DNA of 64,000 bases from Lepidostoma basale (GCA_022606425.2 JAHDVF020000729.1:1426001-1490000), one strand, 5' to 3'; counted from the first letter of the stretch, positions 22,142 through 33,165 are shown. Translations and numbers: made by a program. The notes: a model not told the origin generated them from the letters alone.

Positions 22142-22310
22142 AGTGTGCGCGGGAGATGCCTATTGGTGGCGATGAGGTTCGCAACCCATCACACCGCATC
22201 TCTCGCGGGGGCGAAGAGAAGGATGGAGTGCCTCAACGGTTAAAGTGTGGCAGTCCATTCTTTCTGCCTACCCTTTCGGGGAGACGGCGTGATGGTTAGT
22301 TAGATAGTTA
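22142..22310. mobile_element. Inverted dimer of RTE 3-prime terminus, copy 1
   Basis: A unit starting GTGTGCGCGGGAGATGCC holds an antisense RTE terminus (CCATCACACCG, 22186-22227) and a sense RTE terminus (22254-22295, ending GGCGTGATGG plus TTAG tail). The two are arranged as a fold-back around TTAAAGTGTGGCAG. The same unit occurs at 28513-28653 and 36690-36827, so it appears to have multiplied as a unit. Confidence 0.65.
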
Positions 22311-22494
22311 GCTTATAAGTTTTTATTTTGATATTATACCTTTATCAATTTTTGTTCTTTTGCGAGATAGGGACAAAGAAGTGAAAAATAAATTATATTA
22401 AATGGGCCCTGAATTAGATATTATATAAATGTACTCGTACATTATTATCTTTATTAATATAATATTATTTTTATTTTGTTGAATCGTTCTTTAC

Positions 22495-22708
22495 ATCAGT
22501 ACAGCGCGAGTCAAATCGATGTAAAGGGTCATATCATATTGGTTCTCATGACTTGTGATTAGTAGCTAATCTATCGCCATTTTATTGTCACGTGAATTCT
22601 GCACCAGACCAAAGACAGTGTGACAATCACACTGCCATCGCCGGGAATCGAACCCGGGCCTTTGGGGTGGTAGTCAAAGAACTTAACACTCGGCCACTAA
22701 GGTCGTCG
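22495..22708 (-). mobile_element. tRNA-derived SINE
   Basis: Antisense copy: reverse complement has GACGACCTTAGTGGCCGAGT, B box GGTTCGATTCC, TGTGATTGTCACACTGTCTT and the 3-prime part GATTTGACTCGCGCTGTAC. One of the better preserved copies. Confidence 0.8.
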
Positions 22709-22733
22709 TGCATTAGATAGAGTTAAAAAAAAA

Positions 22734-23152
22734 TTGTTCATCTTTCAAAATAAAATACGAAAAAAATTTCAATCATCTTTTTTGAAATTTATTTGTAAAA
22801 AACACATACATTCAGTGGATAAAAGTGCAAAAGCAGTTTATAAATTTGATGTTGATCCTAGATCGAATTACAAAAACGAAACATTATCACTTTACAGCGA
22901 TTGGTTAAAGTGTGCATTGTTGCACACGTACGATAAAGCGGTGCTGAGAATATCGTTTCCTAAAAACACAATACGTATTATTTGCTTCTGCGTAATATAA
23001 ATTGTTAGCCAAACACCGCCTGTGGATGGGCAGTGCCCGCTGTATGTAGAAAGGTACCAGAGAGGAATTTTCCACGAGCCAGTTAACACCGACGATAGTG
23101 CGAAAAAGTATTTAAAAATCACTTATCACACAATTGAAAAAAAGAAACGATG
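22734..23152 (+). CDS. Unrecognised open frame, one internal stop
   Basis: An 88-codon frame (22734-23000) ends in TAA and continues in the same frame for another 50 codons (IVSQTPPVDGQCPLYVERYQ, RGIFHEPVNTDDSAKKYLK) to a stop at 23150-23152. The product would be about 138 residues with one stop. I do not recognise it. It is lysine- and isoleucine-rich at the start but has a balanced composition after the stop. It could be a decayed transposon or viral-type ORF, an exon, or chance. Downstream is a hAT-like MITE. Confidence 0.2.
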
Positions 23153-23388
23153 ATATACCATTCTTCTAGAGTAGTGATAGAAAACCTTTTTAGCTTTAGC
23201 GTGCTAAAATTCTGAAAAAAAAAAAAACACAGGCTTGATCCGGGCGCCGTGTAACATCTAGGAAAATTAACAATTTTTGTACCCCATGTCATTTTTTTTA
23301 TATCACCGCAAATGAGTTATGTCGATTTTTCCACAGGTAATATTTTAAAATTTTGTTACGTTAAAGCCATAGTCACAGGCCTCTAGAG

Positions 23389-23719
23389 CAGTGATGGGTA
23401 ACCTATGACACGCGTGTGACATACATTTTGTGTGAGACGCATTGTTTACTGACTATCTTCGCCCTAGAACGAGCGATGCACTTTTCTTAGCTTAAACAGT
23501 TCAAAAACAATGTCTTCTCGGAAGTATCAGTCTATTGTAACATGTGGCGGAGCAATAGCCTCCGGGCTGGTACAAGACAATATTCAAGAAGAGCCTTAGT
23601 AAATGAAAGAGTATTATTTTTTAACTATTTGAGTTTAAAAAACCGCATCGCTCGTTCTTGGGCGAAGATAGTCTGTAAACGATGTGTCTAACACGTCTGT
23701 CACAGGTTACCCATTACTG
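23389..23719. mobile_element. hAT-like MITE, 331 bp
   Basis: Long terminal inverted repeats of about 80 bp: CAGTGATGGGTAACCT on the left and, reverse-complemented, CAGTAATGGGTAACCT on the right. The match continues through GACTATCTTCGCCC and GAACGAGCGATGC. It is flanked by CTCTAGAG (23381-23388) and ATCTAGAA (23720-23727), an 8-bp duplication of the hAT-typical NTCTAGAN form with two end mismatches. The middle holds a short unrecognised open frame starting MSSRKYQSIVTCGG. No transposase domain. Confidence 0.75.
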
Positions 23720-24434
23720 ATCTAGAAACTTGTAACTAATGTTTTAAACGTAACACAAAGTTTAAAAACGTACCTGTGTAAAAATCGACATTATCCATTT
23801 GTGGTGATATTCAATAAAAAATAATCAAGCCGCAATTTACAACCATTAATAAGTTGAATAAATTGCTTTTTTTAGATGTTTCAATAAAGACGCACTAAAT
23901 TAAACCGTCTTAGCACCATAAGTACAGAGGGGCAATCCAAACTGTAGATAAAAGCGGAAAAGGGATGAATCCGTAACTAAACATGAGCGCAAATTGATTA
24001 AAAATAAATTTATTTGCATGCATGTTTTAATTGATATTATTTTATAAACACGTGGTAAGCTTTGTAAAACACAAATATTTAATATGTTTTTATATGTTCA
24101 TCGTTGTGATATACATTTTTAATAATAATAATAAAAAATCGTAATAATTAATTTATTTTCTGTAGGTGTTAAAAATTTCAAAAATGTTTTCAGATTCAAG
24201 TATTTATTCATATTAGTGCATATGTCATTATCACTTGCATTTCGAAAACGCCGTGTATGGGTCGACAATAAATTATGTTAAACTAGCTGACCCGGCAACG
24301 CTTCGCTATTGCTAAATTCGAGTACATAAATAAACCCAATATATATTCAACAAATACAATTAAAGTTCAATAACAATTCGTTTATTTATTGGATTAAATG
24401 CCATGTGTATGGATACAATAATATTGTTTATTGA

Positions 24435-24600
24435 TATACAGACAACCGTTGTTAACATTTTATGCGATAATTTGAAAAGGTGGGTTTTTAGGTGATATTT
24501 AAAGTCTGTCGGATTGTCAATGCATCTGAGGCGTGCAGGAAGCATATTTCAGGCGGACGAACCTACTACTGTGAAAGCCCGAGCAACACAAAATTCAGAT
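24435..24600 (-). pseudogene. LINE ORF2 extreme C-terminus
   Basis: Minus strand: SEFCVARAFTVVGSSA, stop, NMLPARLRCIDNPTDFKYHL, KTHLFKLSHKM. Same block as 47430-47600 (AFAVAGPSAWNMLPAPFRYI). One stop, otherwise readable. Confidence 0.65.
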
Positions 24601-24689
24601 ATACTCGTATAGGTGGCACGTTTGGGAATGTGCTTAATTATTGTCTATAAACTGTAAATTTAAAAACCTTACCTGAAATTAATAATGGA

Positions 24690-25240
24690 ATTTTCATATA
24701 TGAATGAAAACTACTAAAAGTAGCTTATGTGTAATGTAAAAATGTAAAAATGTAATGTAAAAATTACTTTTAAGTTGATCAGATTGAAGTTTTTGGTTCG
24801 ACATCATTATTAAATCATTAGGGAGTTTATTAAATTCTGTAGAGGCTATAAATTGTAAGGATTTTACACCGAATCTAGTTGAACGCAATGCTTCTTATTC
24901 TGTGAGCGCGTATCATGTTGGTGTACGTCCGTATTGAATATTGGTCGAGTATTAGAGCGCGTTGATGACTTTATTATTTGTATTATAGTTTTAGTGATCT
25001 CTAATTTTGGATGGATTTGAAATGGAATTATTTTCGTCTGAGAATATAGGGCCCTTACATGAGTGTACCACGGTAGACGGAAAATATTTCTAACAGCCCG
25101 ATTTTGGATCACCTGAATCTCATTAGCTTTCTTCTTTGTAATAAAGCCCCAAATACAGGAAAGGTAAGACAGATGAGAATGTATCATGGAGTAGTAAACA
25201 TAAATTGTCTATATTCTTATGTAACGAATTAAACCAATTA
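24690..25240 (-). pseudogene. LINE ORF2 C-terminal fragment
   Basis: Minus strand, two overlapping frames: MIHSHLSYLSCIWGFITKKK, ANEIQVIQNRAVRNIFRLPW, then RSTRFGVKSLQFIASTEFNK and LPNDLIMM. This matches the usual IHSHLxYxxxIWG...LQxxQNRAxRxI...FNxLPxxI order of Jockey/CR1-type elements. A frameshift falls near 24880. Inside the Helitron-like segment. Confidence 0.7.
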
Positions 25241-25330
25241 ATCCAATTTAAACCTGTACATACCATTCCAAATTAGTTCATAAAGATAACAACATTGTCT
25301 TGTGATACGCATATATCGAAGTGTGGGATC

Positions 25331-25435
25331 CATCCTCTGGACATGCGAACTCCAGTATCTTCCGCGTTGTTTTCCCCATCCTCTGCACATGCGCAATCCA
25401 TTATCTTCTGCGTTGTCTTCCCCATCCTCAAGCAA
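25331..25435. repeat. Tandem repeat, 46-47 bp unit, about 2.3 copies
   Basis: CATCCTCTGGACATGCGAAC and CATCCTCTGCACATGCGCAA start successive units, each ending GCGTTGTTTTCCC or GCGTTGTCTTCCCC. A third start (CATCCTCAAGC) is truncated. Confidence 0.75.
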
Positions 25436-25679
25436 ATGAAATAACCTGAAATCAATTTCATTATCTTTGAATATTTTAAATCTCAGCATAATGTAGAATT
25501 TAATGGTCAAAAATGGAATATTACTGGACTCTTCTAACTGAGGCAGCTAATGCTGCATATAAGGATATGTTTACCTATCACAGCATTTGTTTTCAGAGAA
25601 AAACTAAAACAGCTGAAGTAACTCATAGTGTATTTGGGTATGTGTGCTGCTGGAATTACTCAGTGGAATGGAAAATAAA

Positions 25680-26035
25680 GAAGAATTGCAACATGCAGAT
25701 GCACCAATATGGCTCATTATCAAAATAATTTCAATCCCAATACAAAAATATCCCCATTAGACCAGTGGTCTCTCACAACCAGGCAATTATTTTATCAAAA
25801 CTTAATATCTAATCCCAAAGATATAGATTTTCGCCCTGCCAGAACAATTTTACATTAAAACAACATTATTAAAATAGATTATACCAATTAACTAATTATT
25901 ACACAACGAAACGTCATAACCTAAAATGACACGTAAGTAAAACGAATAAATTGATATTGTATATCATTAGAACTTTCTTATCGTTGCTGTGGTAATTTTA
26001 ATATTTCCCTGACCAAAGTACGCGTATAAAGAACA
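25680..26035. repeat. Duplicated block, copy 1 of an about 340-bp repeat
   Basis: AATTGCAACATGCAGATGC to GTTGCTGTGGTAAT is repeated at 26881-27205 with only scattered differences and small indels. A shorter third copy of its end (TTGTATATCATTAGAAC...) is at 26700-26785. Within the Helitron-like segment; no coding role seen. Confidence 0.8.
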
Positions 26036-26299
26036 CCTTTATGTTTGAATTCATCAAATGTCATATTAATTGTATTTTAAATAACTAATTAAAATCATAA
26101 TAATTAAATAACATTAATAAAATAGCGCAATACCATTCAAAATTCTGCCAGTTGTTTCTCGCCCGCTACTCCAGGGTGCATCTTATCATCCGTTGTCCCT
26201 GCTATATGACCGATTCCATTCCGATCTCTGATTAATTAATATTGTTTCCTAGAAATAAAAAAAAATAATATTGGAATTGGCATAAGGCGGATTCGTCTG

Positions 26300-26508
26300 T
26301 CGGATTGTCAATGCATCTGAGGCGTGCAGGAAGCATATTTCAGGCAGCCCGAGCAACACAAAATTCAGATATATAGGTGGCACGTTTGGGAATGTGCTTA
26401 ATTATTGTCTATAAACTGTAAATTTAAAAACTTTACCTGAAATTAATAATGGAATTTTCATATATGAATGAAAACTACTAAAAGTAGCTTATGTGTAATG
26501 TAAAAATG
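26300..26508. repeat. Duplicate of 24508-24752
   Basis: GTCTGTCGGATTGTCAATGC to TAGCTTATGTGTAATGTAA repeats the sequence at 24508-24752 almost exactly. It lacks about 25 bp near 26345 and the 6 bp CTCGTA that turns TA into TACTCGTA in the other copy. Indicates recent duplication inside the Helitron-like segment. Confidence 0.85.
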
Positions 26509-26880
26509 AGCCGGTTTTCATTCGCCACTCCAGGGTACATCTAATTCACTGATCATCCGTTGTTTGATTGATCTAATTCCATTTTAACGAAGTTATTTTG
26601 CACGCTGCATCGGTAATTTTCGTCCCATCTCTGATCCGTTACTTTATTTTCCTAGAAATAAACGGAAAAAGTCATAAGAATTGTGTCATTCATTCATATT
26701 GTAATTCATATTGTATATCATTAGAACTTTCTTACCGTTGCTGTGGTAATGTAACAATTTCCCTGACCAAAGTATGCGTATAAAGAAAACGGCAAAATAG
26801 AAGAAACTGAAAATATATTTATGAATTAGAAATATAAATATTAAACAACTTACGGAAGCAAGTTTCTTCATATTAAAGTA

Positions 26881-27205
26881 GAATTGCAACATGCAGATGC
26901 ACCAATATGGCTCATTAACAAAATAATTTCAATCCCAATACAAAAATATCCCCATTAGACAGTGGTCTCTCACACCAGGCTCTGAATTATTTTATCAAAA
27001 CTTAATATCTTATCCCAAAGATATAGATTTTCGCCCTGCCAGAATTATTTTACATTAAAATAACATTATTAAAATAGATTATACCAATTAAATAACTAAT
27101 TATTACACTACGAAACGTCATAACCTAAAATGACACGTAAGTAAAACGAATAAATTGATATTGTATATCATTAGAACTTTCTTACCGTTGCTGTGGTAAT
27201 GTAAC
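26881..27205. repeat. Duplicated block, copy 2
   Basis: Partner of 25680-26035. Lies after a repeated patch (26516-26665) resembling 26155-26265 (ACTCCAGGGT...CATCCGTTG...CCTAGAAATAAA), so a larger composite unit was duplicated. Confidence 0.8.
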
Positions 27206-27976
27206 AATTTCCGAAATATAACTTTGAAATATTTAATGCGGAAATATAATATGTATTCATTTCAACGGCAAAATAGAATAACTTGAAGATATATATGAAT
27301 TAGAAATATAAGTATACCTACAAAATATTACGACGTAAATTACGTTTTGACAGGAGACCACGTGACCAATCGAACGGCTAGAATTCTAGAAAACGAATAT
27401 CATTAAGTAATCACCGTCGAACGTAAGAGAAACGAATAAGTTTCAGCCACACGAAAAATAAGATTTCGTGCATAACCTCAAAATGACGGTAAAAATTATA
27501 CTCGCCAAAATTTGGAAGCATAATTACCTGTCTACATTAATGTACATTAAAATATGGCCAATAAAATAGACTGTACCAATTAAACAACCAATTATTTTAG
27601 TACGTAATAAGTAAAACGTATTAAGTATTATACATCGCAATATATTGGACTGTCAGAAAGCAAAACACATTGTTGCCAGTACACAAAATTACATGGAGAC
27701 TGAATTCTCTCCAGACCATGTCAAACGAATATAGACTCAAAAGATTGATACTCAGGTGATACGAACATTAAGGTCTATATTCGTTTGCACTACGAAAATT
27801 TTCAATTAATTGATTAATTTATAAAGTTAATTAGAGCTCGATTAATAACGAAAATATGCCTATGACGACCGCTAAATTCCAATTAGTCCATTCCCCAAGA
27901 TACAGAAGGATCAGCTCAGGAATAACCTCAGAAATAGTCGACACACACCCGGAAGATCGCCTTTTATTTATATAGA

Positions 27977-28512
27977 TTAGTCTTCAATTGACAAATATGT
28001 GATAAACTTTAACCGCCGGGTATCGCAGAGTTCAATTAGTCGGAACAAGTAATATCCGAAGGCTGAATCAAAGAATTATAATAGCGTAGCAAAATTTTCA
28101 TCCTACGCACAATCTTGAGGCTAATCTAATGATAATGTCGGCAACAATGAGACAACGCGTAGTTTCACGGGATTAGAGAAACAGTAAACAAACAAGGTAT
28201 CTCGCGACAGGCACGCGTCGTATCTGCCGAACCAGATAAAACCCGAATGGTCCAACAGCTGCGGAACGCAATGAGAGAGAAACAAAAACGATTTTAGACA
28301 ACGAGGAACCCTGTTGATATTCGCGGTAGTGGGAAAAATCAAATTTGTATTTATTTGTTTGTTATACAAGACATTTGACAACGCTCTGCGAAATATTTCA
28401 CTCTCAAAATATTATCTTATAAAACTTCCAGATGAAATACCATATGTTATAACTCAATAATATTATGTACAGTTTTGTATCAACATTTAATCAACAATAA
28501 ACGGTTATCAAT
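27977..28512. other. Non-coding; no feature seen
   Basis: No recognised exon or repeat. Confidence 0.35.
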
Positions 28513-28653
28513 GTGTGCGGGAGATGCCTATTGGTGGCGATGAGGTTCGCAACCCATCACACCGTCTCTCTCGGGGGCGAAAAGAGAAAGATGGAATGCC
28601 GCATTGGTTAAAGTGTGGCAGTCCATTATTTCTGCCTACCCTTTCGGAGAGAC
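28513..28653. mobile_element. Inverted dimer of RTE 3-prime terminus, copy 2
   Basis: GTGTGCGGGAGATGCCTATT, then an antisense terminus from 28554 (CCATCACACCG) and a sense terminus from 28622 that is cut after CTTTCGGAGAGACC. Shares its left 45 bp with the copy at 22142, so the flanking sequence is part of the unit. Confidence 0.65.
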
Positions 28654-28869
28654 CTCAGGTGCATTAAGATCGCATCAAGAATTTAGATCGACACTTAAAA
28701 CGAACCTTTTCAATTTTTTTATTATTATGTTTCAGGTTTGCAGCAAGCCTAACATCATTGCTGGTTCTTGGGATGCCACTTGGGCTTTTTAATGTGGCAG
28801 TTTTCTACATTTTTGTATACAACAATTTATTGGAACCCAGTTATGGTACACAATTTTTAGCTATTGATT

Positions 28870-29042
28870 CTCATGACATGTGATAAGTATTTAAACAATC
28901 GCTATTGTCACGTGAATTCTACCAGACTTCTAATGAATTCTAAAGACTGCATGAGAATTTTTCCATTATCGCCGGGAATCGATCCGGTACCTTCGGTGTG
29001 GCAGTCATTTGTGTTGCCACTATGCCACGACGGCCGTCATAA
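28870..29042 (-). mobile_element. tRNA-derived SINE, degenerate
   Basis: Reverse complement has ACGGCCGTCGTGGCATAGTG, a damaged B box (GGATCGATTCC), then CACGTGACAATAGCGATTG and ATCACATGTCATGAGAATC. The middle is rearranged. Confidence 0.7.
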
Positions 29043-29424
29043 TTATTCTATCCTAATGTAAATGTTGATTGTCTTTGTCAGGCGCAGCCCTAAGGGTTGT
29101 AACGCTGAAGATGATGAAGATAAATAATGTAAAATGATATATTATTATTCAGTGTAAACGAAGTGGGTACTGCGAGGCTGCGAGCACCGCCTCAATATCA
29201 AGTAGATATAATCAAAGAGATATGTCGGGACATTAGTCAGATGTCTATTACGAATTGCGGTGAATTCCCGTCCACCTGCGGCGCCGTAATCCGAGAGCAG
29301 GCGGCGGTGTTATCGGACACCTCTTCTGAAATCCCGCTGTGGGACTGGCAAATGGCGCCCTGCCACTGTCGTTTTACATAAATGTGCACAATGCGAATGA
29401 TTTTCTCAGTACAGTTCAAAGTTA

Positions 29425-29840
29425 AGCACTACATAACGGTCATAAGGCCAATCTTCACTTAGGCAGCCCCAATCTGGGGCAATGCACCTTCGAGTCACAC
29501 ACGGAAACTCCAAATCCTGGAAAATAAGGCTATCCATTTATCGACCAGGATCACACAACTGCACCTAGAATCGGGAATTCCGACGATAGATGAATTCATT
29601 CTGAAAGTTGCCGAACGTTTTTTTACAAAGGATTCCCCTCACATCCTAACCCCACAATAAAATACTTCTCAGATTACGACCCACAGTCACCACAAGCGCC
29701 AAAAATCAATCCTCCTTCAGAGGAACACTCCACCCACCAAATCACCTTTCCAGCAATTTTCCTGTCGGACGTAAAAGAAATAGCCACAAGAGCTGTACCT
29801 CTGTAAGCCATAAGATCCAAGTCCAAATGGACTAATTGAG
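29425..29840 (+). pseudogene. Jockey-type LINE ORF2 C-terminus
   Basis: Readable with a few stops: RPIFT, stop, AAPIWGNAPSSHTRKLQILE, NKAIHLSTR, then ESGIPTIDEFILKVAERFFT. This matches Jockey ORF2 proteins (LRPxLTYAxPxWGxAxxSHxxKLQxxQNKxLR... GIPTIxExI). No poly-A tail located. Confidence 0.7.
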
Positions 29841-31479
29841 GTACGTACCCCGGAAAATTAGTGACACTTCATATGAAAAATAAATTCCGATATCCGTTTA
29901 GTAAGATAGTTTCATTGCTGAAACATATCAGATTTTCCAGAATGCGTGATGAATACTGAACTGTTTTTGATATCCAATCACGAGGCAAAACGCGTGTCGG
30001 AGACAGGATAACAGTATATTATGTAGTACCCATTAATATAATAAATTCATATCGCAAGAGCTTCGTGTCATTAGAAATAAATTGGATTATTTTGTTAAAC
30101 GTGACATAATCAAAATGAATTATCTAATAAACACGACTGAATAATGTGCTGGTGACATATTTAATGAGATGTGAATAATCAAAGATTAAAAATATATATT
30201 TATAAATTAACCGAATTTCGGAGAACGTTTTTTGCTGTTTATCTTTGATGCAAGTGACACTGTTAATTGCAGCATTTCGATTGAAATGTGCGCGCGAGTG
30301 ATTAAGTTATTCATCGCTGGCAATTCGCTCAACGTGGGGCTACACGATCACCGCGCATTACATTAGAATTAATGGCCACGACTCTTCACTCGCGCATCCT
30401 GCACCGCCGGCTGAAAGGTTAAGGAGGAGCCTACATTTGCATAATAAACTGCGACTCAAAAATAAAATCTTATTACACGCAATAATTCTACTGAACGCGA
30501 AAAAACTAAAAACGCCGTCATTCAAACAAATTAGATGATACTTGTGTCTGGCAATGAAATAGTCTTGATATGTTAAGTCGCACTTATAGTATTTCTCTGA
30601 CCATCAAAATATGCTTAGCTCAGCTGTTCAGTGTTTGCCAAGCACTAAACTATAGTAAAACAGAATTCTAAATAATTTACCCATTGAATAGAAATTGGCT
30701 GAACATCTGGAATTGCGAATGATTCTTGCCTTAGTGTCTAATCGGCATCGGTTCGAGCGAGGATTAGTTAACGCCAAATCCATTATAACATTTCGATAAT
30801 GTTAGAAAAAGGCGTCGTCGATACGACCCGCCAATGGGCGGATAAAACTGCCAGAACTCGGTACAATGAGCGATATAAATTCAAACGACACACATTGTGT
30901 CCCGCGGACTGAACAAGATGATAATGTCGCCATTGCAAAGTGGCTCAATGGCATTCAGTAATGCAGAACAGTGTGTACCGGAAATTCAAATTTTGTGACC
31001 TACCCTGACTTCTCACAGTTCAAAACATGGTGTGCTATACACACACTCGCGTGATGTGTAGTGTGGATACATTTAAATACATTTATGATTTAGTATTGGA
31101 AACACAAAGGCAGAGTTTAGATTGCATCGTCTAAAATGCACTGGACCAGTCCCCTCCCGCAGGCGGGAAGAAAAATTGTGGCAGGCGCAAGATATTAATG
31201 ATGGAGTTTCATCAAAAATATTTGTTATGGTTTTTTAATCTGTACAATCTTCGATGAAAGTTCTTGCTAGCGGAAGTTTCGCTTTAAGCTACGAAATTGT
31301 ACTTGCACAAAAAAATATCATTTTGTTCCTTAAAACAAATAATAACTGTAGGGAGAGTTGGACGTAAAGATTATACGTTTGATTGTACGAGTGATTTATC
31401 TCAAATTTGAGATAAAATAATCATTCTCTGAGCTCTATAAGTTTTATTTATTTTTTCAATCGGCGCTTAAATGTAAACA
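29841..31479. other. Non-coding; GC-rich islands
   Basis: No repeat family of this window recurs here. GC-richer non-repetitive stretches at about 30230-30440 and 30720-30980 stand out and could be conserved regulatory sequence within the presumed bunched intron (inference). Confidence 0.4.
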
Positions 31480-31520
31480 AACACCATCACGCCGTTTCAC
31501 CGGTAGGCAGAGAATCTTCT
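31480..31520 (-). pseudogene. RTE-type LINE 3-prime tip (split copy)
   Basis: ACACCATCACGCCGTTTCAC and GGTAGGCAGAGAA: antisense RTE terminus. The same copy probably resumes at 31995 after an inserted LINE fragment. Confidence 0.6.
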
Positions 31521-31526
31521 AACATA

Positions 31527-31935
31527 ATTGTCTGCAGCTTCGAAGAGACGGGATTCTCATCACCCATTTCTTTAGATTAATTAGGGGATATTTTGAAAAC
31601 TCTGCCGTGCTGGAGGGTGTAGGTCTTTTTGTTCTCGACAGATATCTCCGACAGGGCCAGCATAGATTGTTCTTTCTTCCGGCCGCAAGAACCAACCTGC
31701 CTCTAATAATGCCGGTGGGAAGAGCAATCAGTCTGCTGAACAAGATTACCTCGGAGATCGACGTCTTTCATTAGTGAAAGTACGTTCAGAAGAAAAATAG
31801 AGTATCTTGTCTTCCTAAAGTTGAATCATCTCTCATGCGTTCCTGATTCTTTACCCTTTTTATCAAATAGATGCCTTAAACTGTTATTATGTTTGTAATA
31901 TCTTTTGAGTTTATAAATTAACTGATAAACTGAAC
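31527..31935 (+). pseudogene. LINE ORF2 C-terminus and 3-prime UTR (family J)
   Basis: A stop-free frame without ATG, about 31530-31773: CLQLRRDGILITHFFRLIRG, YFENSAVLEGVGLFVLDRYL, RQGQHRLFFLPAARTNLPLI, MPVGRAISLLNKITSEIDVF, stop. It is homologous over most of its length to the minus-strand copy at 58075-58662. The 3-prime UTR (AGTACGTTCAGAAG, TATCTTGTCTTCCTAAAG, CTCATGCGTTCCTG) is shared with 42795-42978. Confidence 0.75.
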
Positions 31936-31989
31936 ATTTACACAATTAAGACTTCCAACATGGCCGACCTTTTTAGAAGAAGTCTTAGT

Positions 31990-32140
31990 TGTGTATTATT
32001 AAATTTTTGATTAATTTGGTCCACGTCTTCCTCGAGTCCGTACTCCATTCACATCGTTAACGATGTGAATGGAGTACGGATACTTTACGGAGTACTTTCT
32101 TAACCATTCTTTCTTCAGCCATACGTTCCATATGGCGTAT
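31990..32140 (-). pseudogene. RTE-type LINE fragment with internal palindrome
   Basis: Antisense copy resuming with TTTGATTAATTTGGTCCACG, TCTTCCTCGAG, then the palindrome at 32037-32080, then ACTTTCTTAACCATTCTTTC. The normal order (TCCATTCACATCGTTAACG, TATACTTTC) is interrupted by an inverted duplication. Confidence 0.75.
32037..32080. repeat. 44-bp perfect palindrome
   Basis: Left arm TCCGTACTCCATTCACATCG-TT (32037-32058) is followed with no spacer by its exact reverse complement (32059-32080). The left arm is ordinary RTE ORF2 sequence, so the right arm arose by inverted copying within this element. A partial further copy (TACGGAGTAC) follows at about 32086. Confidence 0.9.
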
Positions 32141-32454
32141 TTAAGATATCAGAATCAATGTGTACTAGCTACACAGCATCGGTAAATGTAGGTTAAGGTT
32201 ATGCAGTAGTAATTTAAAATCAAAGAAAAAGCTTAGTGCACACATCACCGATAAAATGTGTTTTAGTATTGGGATATATTATGGTTCCGCGTTACCCACA
32301 CATTTTGCGAGACTCATCCGGAAAACGCGTAGTGCCACAATTACCAGAATAAAAAGGATACATCCAATTTAGTCGAACCAAATCGAATTAATTAATAACG
32401 TGTTCGGCCTCCGGCGGCGCCATGGGTATCAAATTTATAAAATTGTAAAAGAAC

Positions 32455-32525
32455 GCGCACACGTGAAAAAAGCGAATCATAGTTTCAGCGCGCGGTGACG
32501 TCACGGGAATAAATTCCGGGAAAGC
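32455..32525. promoter_or_regulatory. Candidate regulatory cluster (E-box, CRE, STAT-like)
   Basis: Within a non-repetitive GC-richer island: CACGTG at 32460-32465, a full cyclic-AMP-response palindrome TGACGTCA at 32496-32503, and TTCCGGGAA at 32514-32522, which fits the TTCNNNGAA STAT consensus. Motif matches only; such short sites occur by chance, and no gene nearby is known to use them. Confidence 0.2.
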
Positions 32526-32796
32526 CGATTGCGGTACTTCCACTCATCGCAGGAAATCCTGTGAGAGCAATGGCAGAATAATTTAAATTAGATGAATAAA
32601 TGTATAGGTAAACATAAAATAATACCATTCAAATATAATCGTGATTCACCATATTAAAACGGAATTTGTCAAACCGTTATAAAGAATATAAAGCTTATCG
32701 AAAATGAGCATTTTTAAATATCCAACTCAACACGTAGTAATGTTATACAGAATCAATGTCACGAATTTTACCTTTCAAATTTAACTTTTTTTATAA

Positions 32797-32905
32797 AATG
32801 TTTATTTTTAACAAAATTTTTGTTTTTAACAAAATGTTTATTTTTAACAAAACGTTAATTCTGAACAAAAATGTTTATTTTAACTAAAATGATTATCTTT
32901 AACTA
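32797..32905. repeat. Degenerate tandem repeat, about 20-bp unit
   Basis: Successive units of the type AAAATGTTTATTTTTAAC run about five times with drift (AAAATTTTTGTTTTTAAC, AAAACGTTAATTCTGAAC). AT-rich microsatellite-like tract. Confidence 0.75.
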
Positions 32906-33165
32906 GTTTATATAATAAAATGGAGCTACAACGCCCTTGAGATGATTAATACATAAAAATGGCGCTCTATAAATCATCCAATTTATTATTAGATTATATT
33001 ATTATTATTAAGGCGTTAACACTGCGGAATTTCAAAATGTCGATTTTTTTAGGAACACACTGTTTTTTCCGCTTTTAAGTTTGTTTTTTTCTAAATGCGT
33101 CGAAGATTTTAAGGCAAACGAAGAAATTTATTAGTTTATACTTTCAGACTCCACGTGAATAATTT

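Larger units (their letters stand above)
24283..27976 (-). mobile_element. Candidate Helitron-like element, 3.7 kb
   Basis: Read on the minus strand the segment starts TCTATATAAATAAAAGG (27976) and ends GCCGGGTCAGCTAG (24283), preceded by an imperfect hairpin region (GCAATAGCGAAGCGTTGC). The flanks are A before TC and T after CTAG, the classical Helitron insertion signature. No Rep/helicase is readable. Inside are LINE fragments, internally duplicated blocks and a tandem repeat, so it is non-autonomous or a nested composite. The boundaries are motif-based; an alternative is two unrelated ends that match by chance. Confidence 0.5.
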
